Part shown: piece after piece, positions 8,601 through 16,448 of the stretch
How the letters are laid out: every line of letters starts with the position of its first letter
Position numbering within the stretch: position 1 is the first letter of the stretch
From: an uncultured Phycisphaerales bacterium
GTDB lineage: Bacteria; Planctomycetota; Phycisphaerae; Phycisphaerales; UBA1924
Assembly (NCBI GenBank): GCA_937871915.1
Contig: CALMPG010000049.1
Span: 1-64,000 of the forward strand
Length of the DNA: 64,000 nt
Direction: 5' to 3'
Program-made: the position numbers and the translations under genes
The notes under the pieces: model-generated
The model's input: only the letters and a program-made list of their open reading frames with translations
Database searches by the model: none
What the model was told of the DNA's origin: nothing

Positions 8601-10201
8601 CGGCACATCGTGTCGTTGATGAGCAACCACTTGCCCTCGATCGACACGTTCGTCATTCCCACCGCCGCGTGCTCGAAGGTCGAGCGAAACATGGCCTCGG
8701 CCTCGCGGGCGGCGGTCTCGGCGCCGCGTCGGTGCGTCACATCGGTGACCATCGCGAGCGCGCCCGTGAACCGGCCGGTCTCGTCCTGCATCGCGTTGGT
8801 GGACATGGTGGTCCACACGTCGCGTCCGTCCTTGTGGCGGAACCGGAACTCGTGCTGCTCGGCGATGCCCTCCTCCCGGCGGGCCATGTTCCGCTCGCAC
8901 TCGGCCCGGGCCCGATCGTCCATGAACTCGAACAGGTGTTTTCCGATCATCTCGGCGGGGGGATAGCCGAGCATCTCGCCCATCCGCGCGTTGACGAACG
9001 TCGTCCGCCAGGACTCGTCGGCGACCCAGATGCCCTCGGCCGCGGTCTCGACGATGCGCCGGTACTTGGCCTCGCTCTCGGCCAGGGCCCGCTGCGCCCG
9101 TTTCGCGTGCGTCACGTCGTGGATAATGGAGAAGAGCAGCCGGCGGCCCTGGAACTCGTACGGGCCGGTGTAGACCTCCACATCGCGGAGCTCGCCGGAG
9201 GCGAGGCGGTGGCGCGTGTCGAAGAACGTCCGGCCGGAGGCGGCCTCGGCGATGCGGTCGGAGATCTCCCCGCGCGGCCGGGCGTTGATGTCGAAGATGC
9301 TCATCGTCTGCAGCCGGTCCCTCGGATAGCCGTAGAACGCGCTGGCCGCCTCGTTGGCCTCCACGATCCGGCCGTCGGTCGCGTCGAGAACAAACTTCAC
9401 CGCCTGGTTCGTGTGGAACGTCTGCCGATACCGCTCCTCGCTCTCATGGAGTTGCAAGTTGGCGACCACCCGGTCGTGGACGTCCGACAAGGAGCCGGCC
9501 ATCCGGACCGCCCGCCCGGCCCGGTCGCGCACAACGCTTCCACGCGCCCGGAACCACCGGTATGAACCGTCCTTGAGCCGCAGCCGATACTCCTCGTCGT
9601 ACGGCTCGTCCGTCCCCAGATGCGCTCGCAGCGCGGCCAGCGCCCGGTCGCGGTCCTCGGGGTGCAGGCGATCCGCCCAGCGGAGCCCCTCCCGGTTCAG
9701 CTCCCCCGACGCGTACCCGAGCAGTTCCTCCAGGCGCGGCGACCAGTAGTTCGTGTCGTCGGCGATGTCCCAATCCCAGATGCCGTCGTTGGTGCCGCGG
9801 ATCGCCAGTTCGTACCGCTCCCGGCTCTTGTGCAGCTCGTCCGCGAGACGGCGACGGCCCGAGCGGCTGACGATCAGCATCGCGATCACGCCGAACTGCA
9901 CGGCGCAGCCCAGCGCGATCCAGCCCCAGTTCCGGCGAATCGGGTCGAACCACGGCGGAACCGGATCGAGAACCTCCGCACCCGCGGGCACGCGCGACGC
10001 CGGAATCCCCCACCTCTGGAGCGCGGGGCCGTTCAGGACCGTGCGATTCGAGGAATCGACCAGCGGCGGGATCGAGTCGGGCCGGGCCCCTCGGAGCACG
10101 CGCACGGCGAGCCCTCCCGCCAGCCGCCCCTGGCCCGCGGCGTCCACCGCCCGCCCGCCGACCATGCCGCTGCGAATGTTGCTCTGGAAGACGGCGAACA
10201 C
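5666..10201 (-). CDS. Multi-PAS/GAF HWE-type sensor histidine kinase (3-prime part of a frameshifted gene)
   Basis: This 1511-aa frame starts inside a domain. Residues 1-45 are the end of a periplasmic substrate-binding-like domain (MVGGRAVDAAGQGRLAG). One membrane helix lies near 92-112. Eight PAS repeats follow, most ending in a D(V/I)T-x-R type PAC motif, with one GAF domain inserted after the fifth PAS (about 650-810). The kinase module begins near 1294 with phosphoacceptor His1304 in ELDHRVKNN, the N box MALNELATNAVKYG, and Trp-x-Glu (WRERGG), the residues that define HWE kinases (DHp and ATPase of the HisKA_2/HWE class). The rest of the sensor is encoded upstream in another frame (10202-11024). 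The ATG at 10201 would be an internal start, giving a product without the sensor domain or signal peptide. The next gene is a receiver protein. Confidence 0.9.
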   Translation of the reverse strand: MFAVFQSNIRSGMVGGRAVDAAGQGRLAGGLAVRVLRGARPDSIPPLVDSSNRTVLNGPALQRWGIPASRVPAGAEVLDPVPPWFDPIRRNWGWIALGCAVQFGVIAMLIVSRSGRRRLADELHKSRERYELAIRGTNDGIWDWDIADDTNYWSPRLEELLGYASGELNREGLRWADRLHPEDRDRALAALRAHLGTDEPYDEEYRLRLKDGSYRWFRARGSVVRDRAGRAVRMAGSLSDVHDRVVANLQLHESEERYRQTFHTNQAVKFVLDATDGRIVEANEAASAFYGYPRDRLQTMSIFDINARPRGEISDRIAEAASGRTFFDTRHRLASGELRDVEVYTGPYEFQGRRLLFSIIHDVTHAKRAQRALAESEAKYRRIVETAAEGIWVADESWRTTFVNARMGEMLGYPPAEMIGKHLFEFMDDRARAECERNMARREEGIAEQHEFRFRHKDGRDVWTTMSTNAMQDETGRFTGALAMVTDVTHRRGAETAAREAEAMFRSTFEHAAVGMTNVSIEGKWLLINDTMCRFLRRDRATLLNMTFVDVTHPDDLAENLRLRGNVLAGNGDTYVMEKRYIRPDGSIVWAQLTASLARDKDGRPKHFITAILDISDRKRAEADLRQSRRVLEQAQAVGRIGSWTFDPRKDDSLEWSDEVFRIFGTDRAAFPGTADAFFQTVHPDDREMVVEAVRAALAGEREYSIDHRIVRPDGAVRWVHEQAEIERDAEGSAVRMIGVVQDITERTEAQRFGDKQRAVLEMMASGAPLDRTIGAVVRLVEDEDGSPVIGSVLRVDEAGRMWTVGAPHLPAAFSAKIDGLAIGPGVGSCGTAMAEKRRVVVEDIATDPLWAPFRDEALSHGLRACWSEPIPASDGSVLGSLAMYFREVRRPTQREITILSTAAHLAGIAMERERVAIELEQSERRNTLAMTAGNMGTFDWDVATGRIIWSEEHARLWGMTLSEFDGTYESFARRVHPDDLPRIAAGIEGSMRSRAAYQAEYRVRHADGAARWVLARGAFDYDPKGRAIRMRGVVVDITDRKAAEEARDRSESAYRALLEAIPDIMFRVDRAGTYLDYHAPDPSRLLVPPEKFMGRTIREVLPKNRADHFMGAVEALFRTGRSQTYEYEVGRTDGASSWWEVRVVLARQDEALLLLRDVTERRESERRERDSQQRLRLLVQGTPLGVISWNLDFTVASWNPGAQRLFGYSEAEALGRDGRFIVPESARGGVDAVWRELVANRGGFRSTNQNVCKNGTLVYCDWYNAPLVDSTGRVIGVASLIEDVTERRMAQQHTDFMMAELDHRVKNNLAAVISLAEQTGRGSGGYAEFLHTFTGRLRAMARMHTVLARSRWQGADLRTLVTQTLEAFGLGSYGRAAVSGPAAMLGPKTAQSIAMALNELATNAVKYGALSSAQGRVEVEWSIDPALDGAPRLKLRWRERGGPPVFPPSRRGFGSELIEGAIAYELRGEALLAFHPEGVECLIDVPLMSESDAHVRDEGGIEFGTRPVSP

Positions 10202-11024
10202 CGGAACCGGCCAGCCCTCGGATTCCTTGTAGGGCGCGCGCGCCGAGGGTGTCGTCCCGGAACGTGATGAACAGGAACGCCGAGTCCGGGGAGAGCCCGG
10301 CCGCCTCCCTGCCCAGCGCGGGGATCGACGGCGCCTCGGACCAGACGATCTCCGGGCCCCCGGTGCGCGCCGAGAGTTGCTCCCCGGCCACGCGCCGGAA
10401 GCGATCGGCGGTGGGCGACCCGCGTGAGACGGCGAGAACCCGACGCGTGCTCGGGAGCAGGGTCGTGATCAGGTCCACCGTGCCGGCGACGTCGATGCGC
10501 TCGAACACGCCGGTGGCGTTCAGGTTCGCCTCGGCCAGACGCTCGACATCCCAGGTCAGCCCGCTGAACACCACCGGGAGGTCCGCGATGATGTCCCGCC
10601 CGGGGCCGGAGAGCGCCTCGAACGCGAGGGTGTCGATGATGATGAGCAGATCGAAACGCTCGCCGCCGATCTTCACCCGGAGGGCCTGGAGCAGCAGGCC
10701 CATGACCTCGGCCTGGTTGCTCTCCCCGTCTCCGCGCACCGTGGCGAGATACTCCGAACGGATCCTCGCTTCGGGGAACGAATCGTCGAGCACATCGCGA
10801 ATCGCGTTCTCCTGCATGCGGGTGCTCTGCGCCGAACGGTCGAAGGACCCGATGATGAGAATGCTCGGCGCGCCCCGATCGCGGCCGGTCGCGGGGCCGG
10901 CGTCGCCGGGTGGCGCGGCCGAGGGCGTCGAGACCTGGGCCGCGCTCGCGTGGGCGAGTACCAGCGCCGCCAGCATCGCCAGCAACGCGACCAGCCGCGG
11001 GCCCAGGAATCCGAGTTTCGCCAC
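10202..11024 (-). pseudogene. N-terminal sensor part of the HWE kinase, split off by a frameshift
   Basis: Read from GTG 11024, which has a GGAGAG site six nt upstream, this frame encodes a signal peptide or membrane anchor ([20 protein letters not shown]) and then an ABC-type substrate-binding-like periplasmic domain: [76 protein letters not shown]. At about 10,230-10,240 the homology leaves this frame and continues in the frame of the 5666-10201 gene (YKESEGWPVPVFAVFQSN). One extra base, in the GC-alternating run followed by CCC, explains it. In its own frame the sequence runs on as unrelated Arg-rich peptide to a stop near 9444. The full-length protein would have been close to 1790 aa. Confidence 0.75.
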
Positions 11025-11135
11025 AGATGCTCTCCGCGATGCCGAGCGGCCGCGCCGCGTACCCGCAAGCGTACCATGCCGAGCATTCCCGGTGTCCCCC
11101 GCGCGGGCCGTTGCCCGCCCATTTGGAGCCCTTTG

Positions 11136-12254
11136 ATGCCCGCCAGCCCCGCCACGAACATCGCCTCGATCCTCGGTCCCGACGCCCAGGCCCTGCTCGG
11201 GTACGAGTCCAAGACCATCTCCAGGAGCAAGCTGCACCTGCCCGGGCCGGACTTCATCGACCAGACCTTCAGCCAGACCGACCGCTCGCCGGTGGTGCTG
11301 CGGAACTTCCAGACCATCCTGAACACCGGCCGCCTCGCCGGGACCGGGTTCGTGTCCATCCTGCCCGTGGACCAGGGGATCGAGCACTCGGCCGGGGCGA
11401 GCTTCGCGCCCAACCCCGAGTACTTCGACCCCGAGAACATCGTCAGGCTCGCCATCGAGGGCGGGTGCAACGCGGTGGCGAGCACCATCGGCGTGCTCGG
11501 GGCCGTGAGCCGCAAGTACGCCCACAAGATCCCGTTCCTGGTGAAGTTCAACCACAACGAGATGCTCACCTACCCGAACATCTTCAAGCAGTCGTACTTC
11601 GGCAGCATCCGCCAGTGCTACGAGATGGGCGCTGTGGCCGTCGGCGCCACGGTGTACTTCGGCAGCGAGGACTCGCGCCAGGAGATCGCGTACGTCTCCG
11701 ACATGTTCGAGGAGGCCCACGCGCTGGGCATGGTGACCGTTCTGTGGTGCTACACCCGCAACAACGCCTTCAAGGTCAAGGGCGCCGACGGCAAGTCCAC
11801 CGACTACCACGCCAGCGCGGACCTGACGGGGCAGGCCAACCACCTCGGCGTGACGATCAAGGCCGACATCATCAAGCAGAAACTGCCGACCAACAACGGC
11901 GGATACGCCGCGCTCAACTCGGGCGGATCGTCCTACGGCAAGTGGGACAAGCGCGTGTACACACAGCTCTGCGGCAGCGACGAGAGCGGCAAGGGAGGCC
12001 ACCCGATCGACCTGTGCCGCTATCAGATTCTGAACAACTACATGGGCCGCATCCCGCTCATCAACTCCGGCGGCGAGAGCAAGGGGGAGAGCGACCTGAA
12101 GGACGCGGTCGTCACGGCCGTGGTGAACAAGCGAGCCGGCGGCATGGGCCTCATCAGCGGCCGCAAGGCGTTCCAGCGGCCGATGAAGGAAGGGGCGGGG
12201 CTGCTGCACGCGATCCAAGATGTGTATCTGGATAGGGGTGTGACGGTGGCGTGA
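11136..12254 (+). CDS. fbaB: Class I fructose-bisphosphate aldolase (FbaB/DhnA type)
   Basis: This 372-aa enzyme cleaves fructose 1,6-bisphosphate to DHAP and glyceraldehyde 3-phosphate (and the reverse) through a Schiff-base lysine. Recognition is by near full-length agreement with the E. coli FbaB layout: [85 protein letters not shown] and [17 protein letters not shown]. It acts in glycolysis or gluconeogenesis together with the PPi-type phosphofructokinase at 54 kb. The ATG at 11136 follows GGAG with suitable spacing. The gene diverges from the sensor kinase, with about 110 bases between the starts. Confidence 0.96.
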   Translation: MPASPATNIASILGPDAQALLGYESKTISRSKLHLPGPDFIDQTFSQTDRSPVVLRNFQTILNTGRLAGTGFVSILPVDQGIEHSAGASFAPNPEYFDPENIVRLAIEGGCNAVASTIGVLGAVSRKYAHKIPFLVKFNHNEMLTYPNIFKQSYFGSIRQCYEMGAVAVGATVYFGSEDSRQEIAYVSDMFEEAHALGMVTVLWCYTRNNAFKVKGADGKSTDYHASADLTGQANHLGVTIKADIIKQKLPTNNGGYAALNSGGSSYGKWDKRVYTQLCGSDESGKGGHPIDLCRYQILNNYMGRIPLINSGGESKGESDLKDAVVTAVVNKRAGGMGLISGRKAFQRPMKEGAGLLHAIQDVYLDRGVTVA

Positions 12255-12257
12255 GGC

Positions 12258-15029
12258 CTACGCCGCTTCGGCTTCGGTCTCGTCCGGTTCGGCGTCCCGC
12301 CCGCTCGCCACGCTCCCCGCGTACGCCTCGCCCTGGGCCAACTGCTCCACCTTGGGCGCATCCGCCAGCGGCTTGCCCTTGGAGTCCGTCAGGGCCTTGC
12401 CCGCGAGCGTGCGGATGATCGGGATCGGGTGGGCCTTGGCGTGGGTTTCCAGCTCGGCCTCGAGCTGCTTCTGCTTGGCCTCGGGCACGTCGGTCCACTT
12501 GCCGCGCCCGCGGCACTTGGGGAACTTCGAGCACCCCAGCCACGGCCCGCGGATGCCCTCGCGGAGGTTCATGGGCGACTGGCACTTGGGGCAGGGGATG
12601 TCGGTGAGCAGCGCGGGCTGGCTGGGGGCCTTGACGGTTCCCTTCTTCTTGTCGATGTTCAGGATGCCGTCGCACGGGCCGAGCGGGTTCTTCTCGTCGT
12701 TGTAGCGGGCGCACCCGAGGAACGGGCCGAACTTGCCGTTGCGCTTGATCATCGGCCCGCCGCACTTGTGGCAGGCCACGTCCACGTGCTCGGCCGGGCG
12801 CGGCCGGCCCTCGCGGTCGGTCGGGCAGGCGTAGGTGCACGTCGGGTACGTGGCGCAGGAGAGGAACTTGCCGCTCTTGCCGAAGCGGTACACCAGCCCC
12901 GAGCCGCACTGCGGGCACTTGTACTCGTCGGGGGCGGGCGTGGTCTCCGCCTTGGCGTGGGTCATGGTCTCGTGGGCTTCTTCGAGGGCCTTGGTGAAGG
13001 GGCCGTAGAAGCGCTTGAGCATGTCCACCCAGTCGAGGTGGTCCTCCTCGATCTTGTCGAGTTGGAGTTCCATGTCGCGGGTGTAGCCCACATCCATGAT
13101 CTTCGGGAAGGCCTCGACGAGTTTGTCGGTGACGACCTCGCCCAGATCGGTGGCGTACATGCGGCGCTCGACTTGCTCGACGTACTTGCGGTCCTGGATC
13201 ACCTGGATGATCGAGGCGTACGTGGACGGGCGGCCGATCCCCTCGGATTCCAGCGCCTTGATCAACGACGCTTCGGAGTATCGCGCTGGCGGCGAGGTGA
13301 ACTTCTGCAGGGCATCCACCGAGAAGGCGTGCATCGGCCGCTTCTCTTCCAGCGGGGGAAGCATGGCGATATCCGCCGGGGGCACACCCGCGACCTTGTA
13401 GAAGCCATCGAACACCAGCGTCCGGCCCGTGGCCTTGAAGGTGCAGGGCTTGGACTGATTCGTTCCGCCGGAGATGAGCACCGTCGTCGAGTCCCACTGC
13501 GCCGGGGTCATCTGGCAGGCCACGAAGCGGTCCCAGATGATCTGGTACAGGCGGAAGTGGTCCGGGCGAAGGGCATTGCGGACGCGCTCGGGCGGATAGT
13601 CCAGCGACGCGGGGCGGATGGCCTCGTGGGCCTCCTGCGCGGCCTTGTTGCTCGAGGCGAAGAAGTTGGGCTTCTCGGGCAGGTACTTGTCGCCGAACTT
13701 CTTCTGGATGTACGTTCGCGCCATCTCCAGGGCCGCGCCCGAGAGGTGCGTCGAGTCGGTACGCATGTACGTGATCAGGCCGACGGGGCCCTCGCCGGGG
13801 ATGTTCACGCCCTCGTACAGAGCCTGCGCGGCCTGCATCGTCCGACGGGCGCCGAAGCCCAGACGCGTGGACCCGGCCTGCTGCAAGGTGGAGGTGATGA
13901 ACGGCGGCGCGGGGCGCACGCTCGTCCGCTTGGTTTCGATGGAGGAGACGGCGTACTTCGCGGCCGGGTCGATCGTGCCGCGCACGGTGCGACGGATCTT
14001 CGCCGGGCCGCGCCCCTTCTCGTCTTGGGTCGTGTCGATGGCGGCGATCTTCAGGCCCGCCAGCGCGGCGACCTCGCGCACGCGCCCGGTCAGGTCCATC
14101 TCGGCGTGGCCCGGCGCGTTGATCTCGAACTTCTCCCCCGCGACCTCGACGAGCTCGGCCGGGATCGCCTTGTGATCCGCCAGCCACTGGAGTTGGGCCT
14201 TGCCCGAGGGCGGGTTGCCCTTCTCGTCCTTCTCGGCCATGAACGCGGGCCACGCCGCGGCGAGTTTGGCCTTCTCCGCCTCGGTGAGGGAGAAGTTCGC
14301 GGTGATGTTCCAGAACTCATCGGGGATGAACCCGCGGATCTCGCGTTCTCGCTCGACGACGAGCCGCACGGCCACCGACTGCACGCGCCCCGCGCTCAGG
14401 CCCCGGGCGACCTTCTTCCAGAGCAGCGGCGAGACCTGGTATCCCACGATGCGATCGACGACACGCCGCGCCTGCTGGGCATTGACGCGGTCCATGTCGA
14501 TCGGGTGCGGGTTCTCGAAGGCCCGCTTGATCTCGTCCTTGGTGATGGCCGCGAACATCACGCGCTTGGCGGCCTTGGGGTCGATGCCGAGTTCCTCGGC
14601 CAGGTGCCACGCGATGGCCTCGCCCTCGCGGTCCAAGTCGGTGGCGAACCAGATCTGGCTGGCCGCCTTGGCCGCTCGCTTGAGTTCGTTGATCGTTTTT
14701 TCTTTGCCCGGCAGGATGTGGTAGGTCTGGGCGAAGTCGTGCTTGAGATCAACCCCCGGAACCGGCGATTTCACGCCCTTGGGATTGCGCTCGGGGAGAT
14801 CGCGGACATGGCCCACCGAGGCGAGCACCACGAAGTCCGACCCGAGGTACTTGTTGATGGTCTTGGCCTTGGAGGGAGACTCCACGATCACCAGTTGCTT
14901 GCCGCCCACGGCCGGGACGTGCGGCTTCGGGGCCGGGCGGCCCGCCGAGGGGATGCCGCGCCCGTCGGCCTCGGGGGAGGATTTGGCGGGCTTGGAAGAG
15001 CGGCGGGGTTTGGTGGTCGTCTTGGCCAT
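12258..15029 (-). CDS. topA: DNA topoisomerase I (type IA)
   Basis: This 923-aa enzyme relaxes negatively supercoiled DNA. After a short Ala/Lys/Pro-rich leader, the TOPRIM domain begins near residue 45 (KQLVIVESPSKAKTINKYLG) and includes ATDLDREGEAIAWHL. The catalytic Tyr is in LITYMRTDSTHLS, and the GIGRPSTYA block is intact. The C-terminal third holds three Cys4 zinc ribbons (CPQCG, CHKCGG and CPKCQ blocks), followed by a Lys-rich tail and an acidic end. The gene is convergent with fbaB, with only three bases between the stops. No clear Shine-Dalgarno sequence precedes ATG 15029; the upstream sequence is pyrimidine rich. Confidence 0.97.
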   Translation of the reverse strand: MAKTTTKPRRSSKPAKSSPEADGRGIPSAGRPAPKPHVPAVGGKQLVIVESPSKAKTINKYLGSDFVVLASVGHVRDLPERNPKGVKSPVPGVDLKHDFAQTYHILPGKEKTINELKRAAKAASQIWFATDLDREGEAIAWHLAEELGIDPKAAKRVMFAAITKDEIKRAFENPHPIDMDRVNAQQARRVVDRIVGYQVSPLLWKKVARGLSAGRVQSVAVRLVVEREREIRGFIPDEFWNITANFSLTEAEKAKLAAAWPAFMAEKDEKGNPPSGKAQLQWLADHKAIPAELVEVAGEKFEINAPGHAEMDLTGRVREVAALAGLKIAAIDTTQDEKGRGPAKIRRTVRGTIDPAAKYAVSSIETKRTSVRPAPPFITSTLQQAGSTRLGFGARRTMQAAQALYEGVNIPGEGPVGLITYMRTDSTHLSGAALEMARTYIQKKFGDKYLPEKPNFFASSNKAAQEAHEAIRPASLDYPPERVRNALRPDHFRLYQIIWDRFVACQMTPAQWDSTTVLISGGTNQSKPCTFKATGRTLVFDGFYKVAGVPPADIAMLPPLEEKRPMHAFSVDALQKFTSPPARYSEASLIKALESEGIGRPSTYASIIQVIQDRKYVEQVERRMYATDLGEVVTDKLVEAFPKIMDVGYTRDMELQLDKIEEDHLDWVDMLKRFYGPFTKALEEAHETMTHAKAETTPAPDEYKCPQCGSGLVYRFGKSGKFLSCATYPTCTYACPTDREGRPRPAEHVDVACHKCGGPMIKRNGKFGPFLGCARYNDEKNPLGPCDGILNIDKKKGTVKAPSQPALLTDIPCPKCQSPMNLREGIRGPWLGCSKFPKCRGRGKWTDVPEAKQKQLEAELETHAKAHPIPIIRTLAGKALTDSKGKPLADAPKVEQLAQGEAYAGSVASGRDAEPDETEAEAA

Positions 15030-15252
15030 GAGGAGGGGGTCGGACGGAAACTCGGGAACGGCGGCGGCCCGTCATCGGCTGGTTATGGGGGCCACCATTG
15101 GTACGAAGCCGGGTCGTGATAGAGACTCGCCTGAGTGGATTCAACCCAAATGCCACCCGGGCGGGGGCAAAAACAACAAACAAATGCCAATCAATCGGAC
15201 AGACACGGTCAAATGATAGTATATTGTTAGGTGAATCGCGACCACCGCCCCG

Positions 15253-16398
15253 TCAACGCGGCAGGCCGAGGGCGGTCAGGATGGTCTCGGGCCAGTGGGT
15301 CCGGCCGGCTTCATCGGCGGGGCGCGCGCCCAGTCGGACCGCCCCCGGCGTGACCGAAAGCCGACGCAGCCACGTCCGCTGGTTCTTGGCAAACCGACGG
15401 GTCTCGATCTTGATCCGCTCGACGGCCTCCTCCACAGCGGGCTCCGGCGGTGGCCAGCGGGAGGCATCGAGAGCGGCACGGACGACGGGGATGAGTTGCT
15501 TGTAGCCGAGGGCCTCGGCGGATTGGGGGGTGAAGGCGTTCGACTCGACCAATCGGCGGACCTCATCGAGCAGGCCGCGGTCCATCATGGCCTTCACGCG
15601 GGCGTTGATGCGCCGGCTGAGGGCCTCGGAGTCCCAGTCGAGGACGACGAGGAGGAACTCGGGCACGGCACCCTGAGCGCCAGCGAGAGGTGGCTGTTCC
15701 GGCGTGTCGGTGTCACTCCCCTCGCTGGCGCTCAGGGTACCGTGGGTGCCGATCGAGGGCCGGTCCCATTGGCTTTGATGCGAGCTGATCGGCGTCCCCG
15801 TCAGGCGAAACACCTCCAGCGCGCGGACCGTGCGACGGACATCGTTCGGATGGATGCGGGCCGCGGCCGCGGGATCGACGCGTTCGAGTTCCGCCCGGCG
15901 CGCCGCGGGGTCCATCGCGGCGAGTTCTGCCCTCAGGGCATGGTCCGGCTCCGGACCCTCGAAGAGCCCTTCCAACAGACCCTTGACGTAGAGGTGCGTC
16001 CCCCCCACCACGATTGGGAGAAAGTTCCGGGCGCGGAGATCGGCGATGGTCTGCTTCGCCAGCCGCAGCCAGTCGTCGAGTGTGAAGATCTGGGTGGTCC
16101 GGCTCTCCGAGCCGGACGAATCCGGGCGTCCGGCTCGGAGAGCCGGACTACCCGGAGACGGGACACCAGGAACGATGTCGATCAGATGATGCACCACCCC
16201 CCGCCGCTCCTCCACCGTCGGCTTGGCCGTCCCGATGTCGAGGCCGCGGTACACCTGGAAGGCGTCGGCGGTGACGATCTCGGCCATGATCCCGTGCCGC
16301 GCTCGCAAGGACAGGGCCAGGTCCACGGCGAGATCGGACTTTCCGCCGGCGGTGGGTCCGCAAATGACGGGCGTCGAGGATGGAAGCGATGCGCCCAT
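15253..16398 (-). CDS. miaA: tRNA dimethylallyltransferase with two in-frame repeat insertions
   Basis: This enzyme transfers a dimethylallyl group to N6 of A37 in tRNAs reading UNN codons. It starts near PVICGPTAGGKSDLAVDLA (P-loop), and continues with DAFQVYRGLDIGTAKPT, HHLIDIV, IVVGGTHLYVKGLL, RRTVRALEVFRLTG and EALGYKQLIPV, all family blocks in order. At 381 aa it is roughly 60-70 aa longer than usual. The extra length lies in two stretches, PGSPALRAGRPDSSGSES and GTLSASEGSDTDTPEQPPLA, each encoded by an inverted repeat (16097-16148 and 15664-15744). I prefer ATG 16398, which lies 8 nt from a TAGACT hexamer; a TTG at 16422 is the alternative. The gene diverges from mqnA with about 50 bases between starts. 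Confidence 0.95.
   Translation of the reverse strand: MGASLPSSTPVICGPTAGGKSDLAVDLALSLRARHGIMAEIVTADAFQVYRGLDIGTAKPTVEERRGVVHHLIDIVPGVPSPGSPALRAGRPDSSGSESRTTQIFTLDDWLRLAKQTIADLRARNFLPIVVGGTHLYVKGLLEGLFEGPEPDHALRAELAAMDPAARRAELERVDPAAAARIHPNDVRRTVRALEVFRLTGTPISSHQSQWDRPSIGTHGTLSASEGSDTDTPEQPPLAGAQGAVPEFLLVVLDWDSEALSRRINARVKAMMDRGLLDEVRRLVESNAFTPQSAEALGYKQLIPVVRAALDASRWPPPEPAVEEAVERIKIETRRFAKNQRTWLRRLSVTPGAVRLGARPADEAGRTHWPETILTALGLPR
15664..15744. repeat. Inverted repeat inside miaA (24-bp arms)
   Basis: The arms 15664-15687 and 15721-15744 are 24 bp with one mismatch, around a 33-bp centre. The core of each arm is CCCTGAGCGCCAGCGAG or its complement. It is translated in frame as a loop between the ALEVFRLTG and FLLVVLDWD strands of MiaA. 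It is REP-like, with no ORF of its own. Confidence 0.85.
16097..16148. repeat. Compound palindrome inside miaA (perfect 21-bp arms)
   Basis: The arms 16097-16117 and 16128-16148 are perfect reverse complements separated by 10 bases. Each arm is also a hairpin on its own: stem GTCCGGCTC / GAGCCGGAC with loop TCC. This double-hairpin layout resembles REP/BIME units. The sequence is read through in frame by miaA. Confidence 0.9.
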
Positions 16399-16406
16399 CG
16401 GGCGGG

Positions 16407-16412
16407 AGTCTA
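16407..16412 (-). promoter_or_regulatory. Putative -10 box for leaderless miaA
   Basis: TAGACT on the reverse strand, 8 nt before ATG 16398, with no Shine-Dalgarno sequence between. Spacing fits transcription beginning at or next to the start codon. Confidence 0.5.
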
Positions 16413-16437
16413 CGTGCGGCAAACCGCGATTCCCGCG

Positions 16438-16443
16438 TATCCT
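16438..16443 (+). promoter_or_regulatory. Putative -10 box for leaderless mqnA
   Basis: TATCCT followed by 5 nt and ATG 16449. The intervening CCTCC cannot act as a Shine-Dalgarno sequence. Confidence 0.5.
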
Positions 16444-16448
16444 CCTCC

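Noticed and set aside
9444..12218. A 924-aa reverse frame running across fbaB and the start of the kinase gene
   Set aside because: Only the part 10,235-11,024 is protein-like (kinase sensor); upstream of it the frame is antisense to fbaB, and downstream of the frameshift it is Arg-rich shadow.
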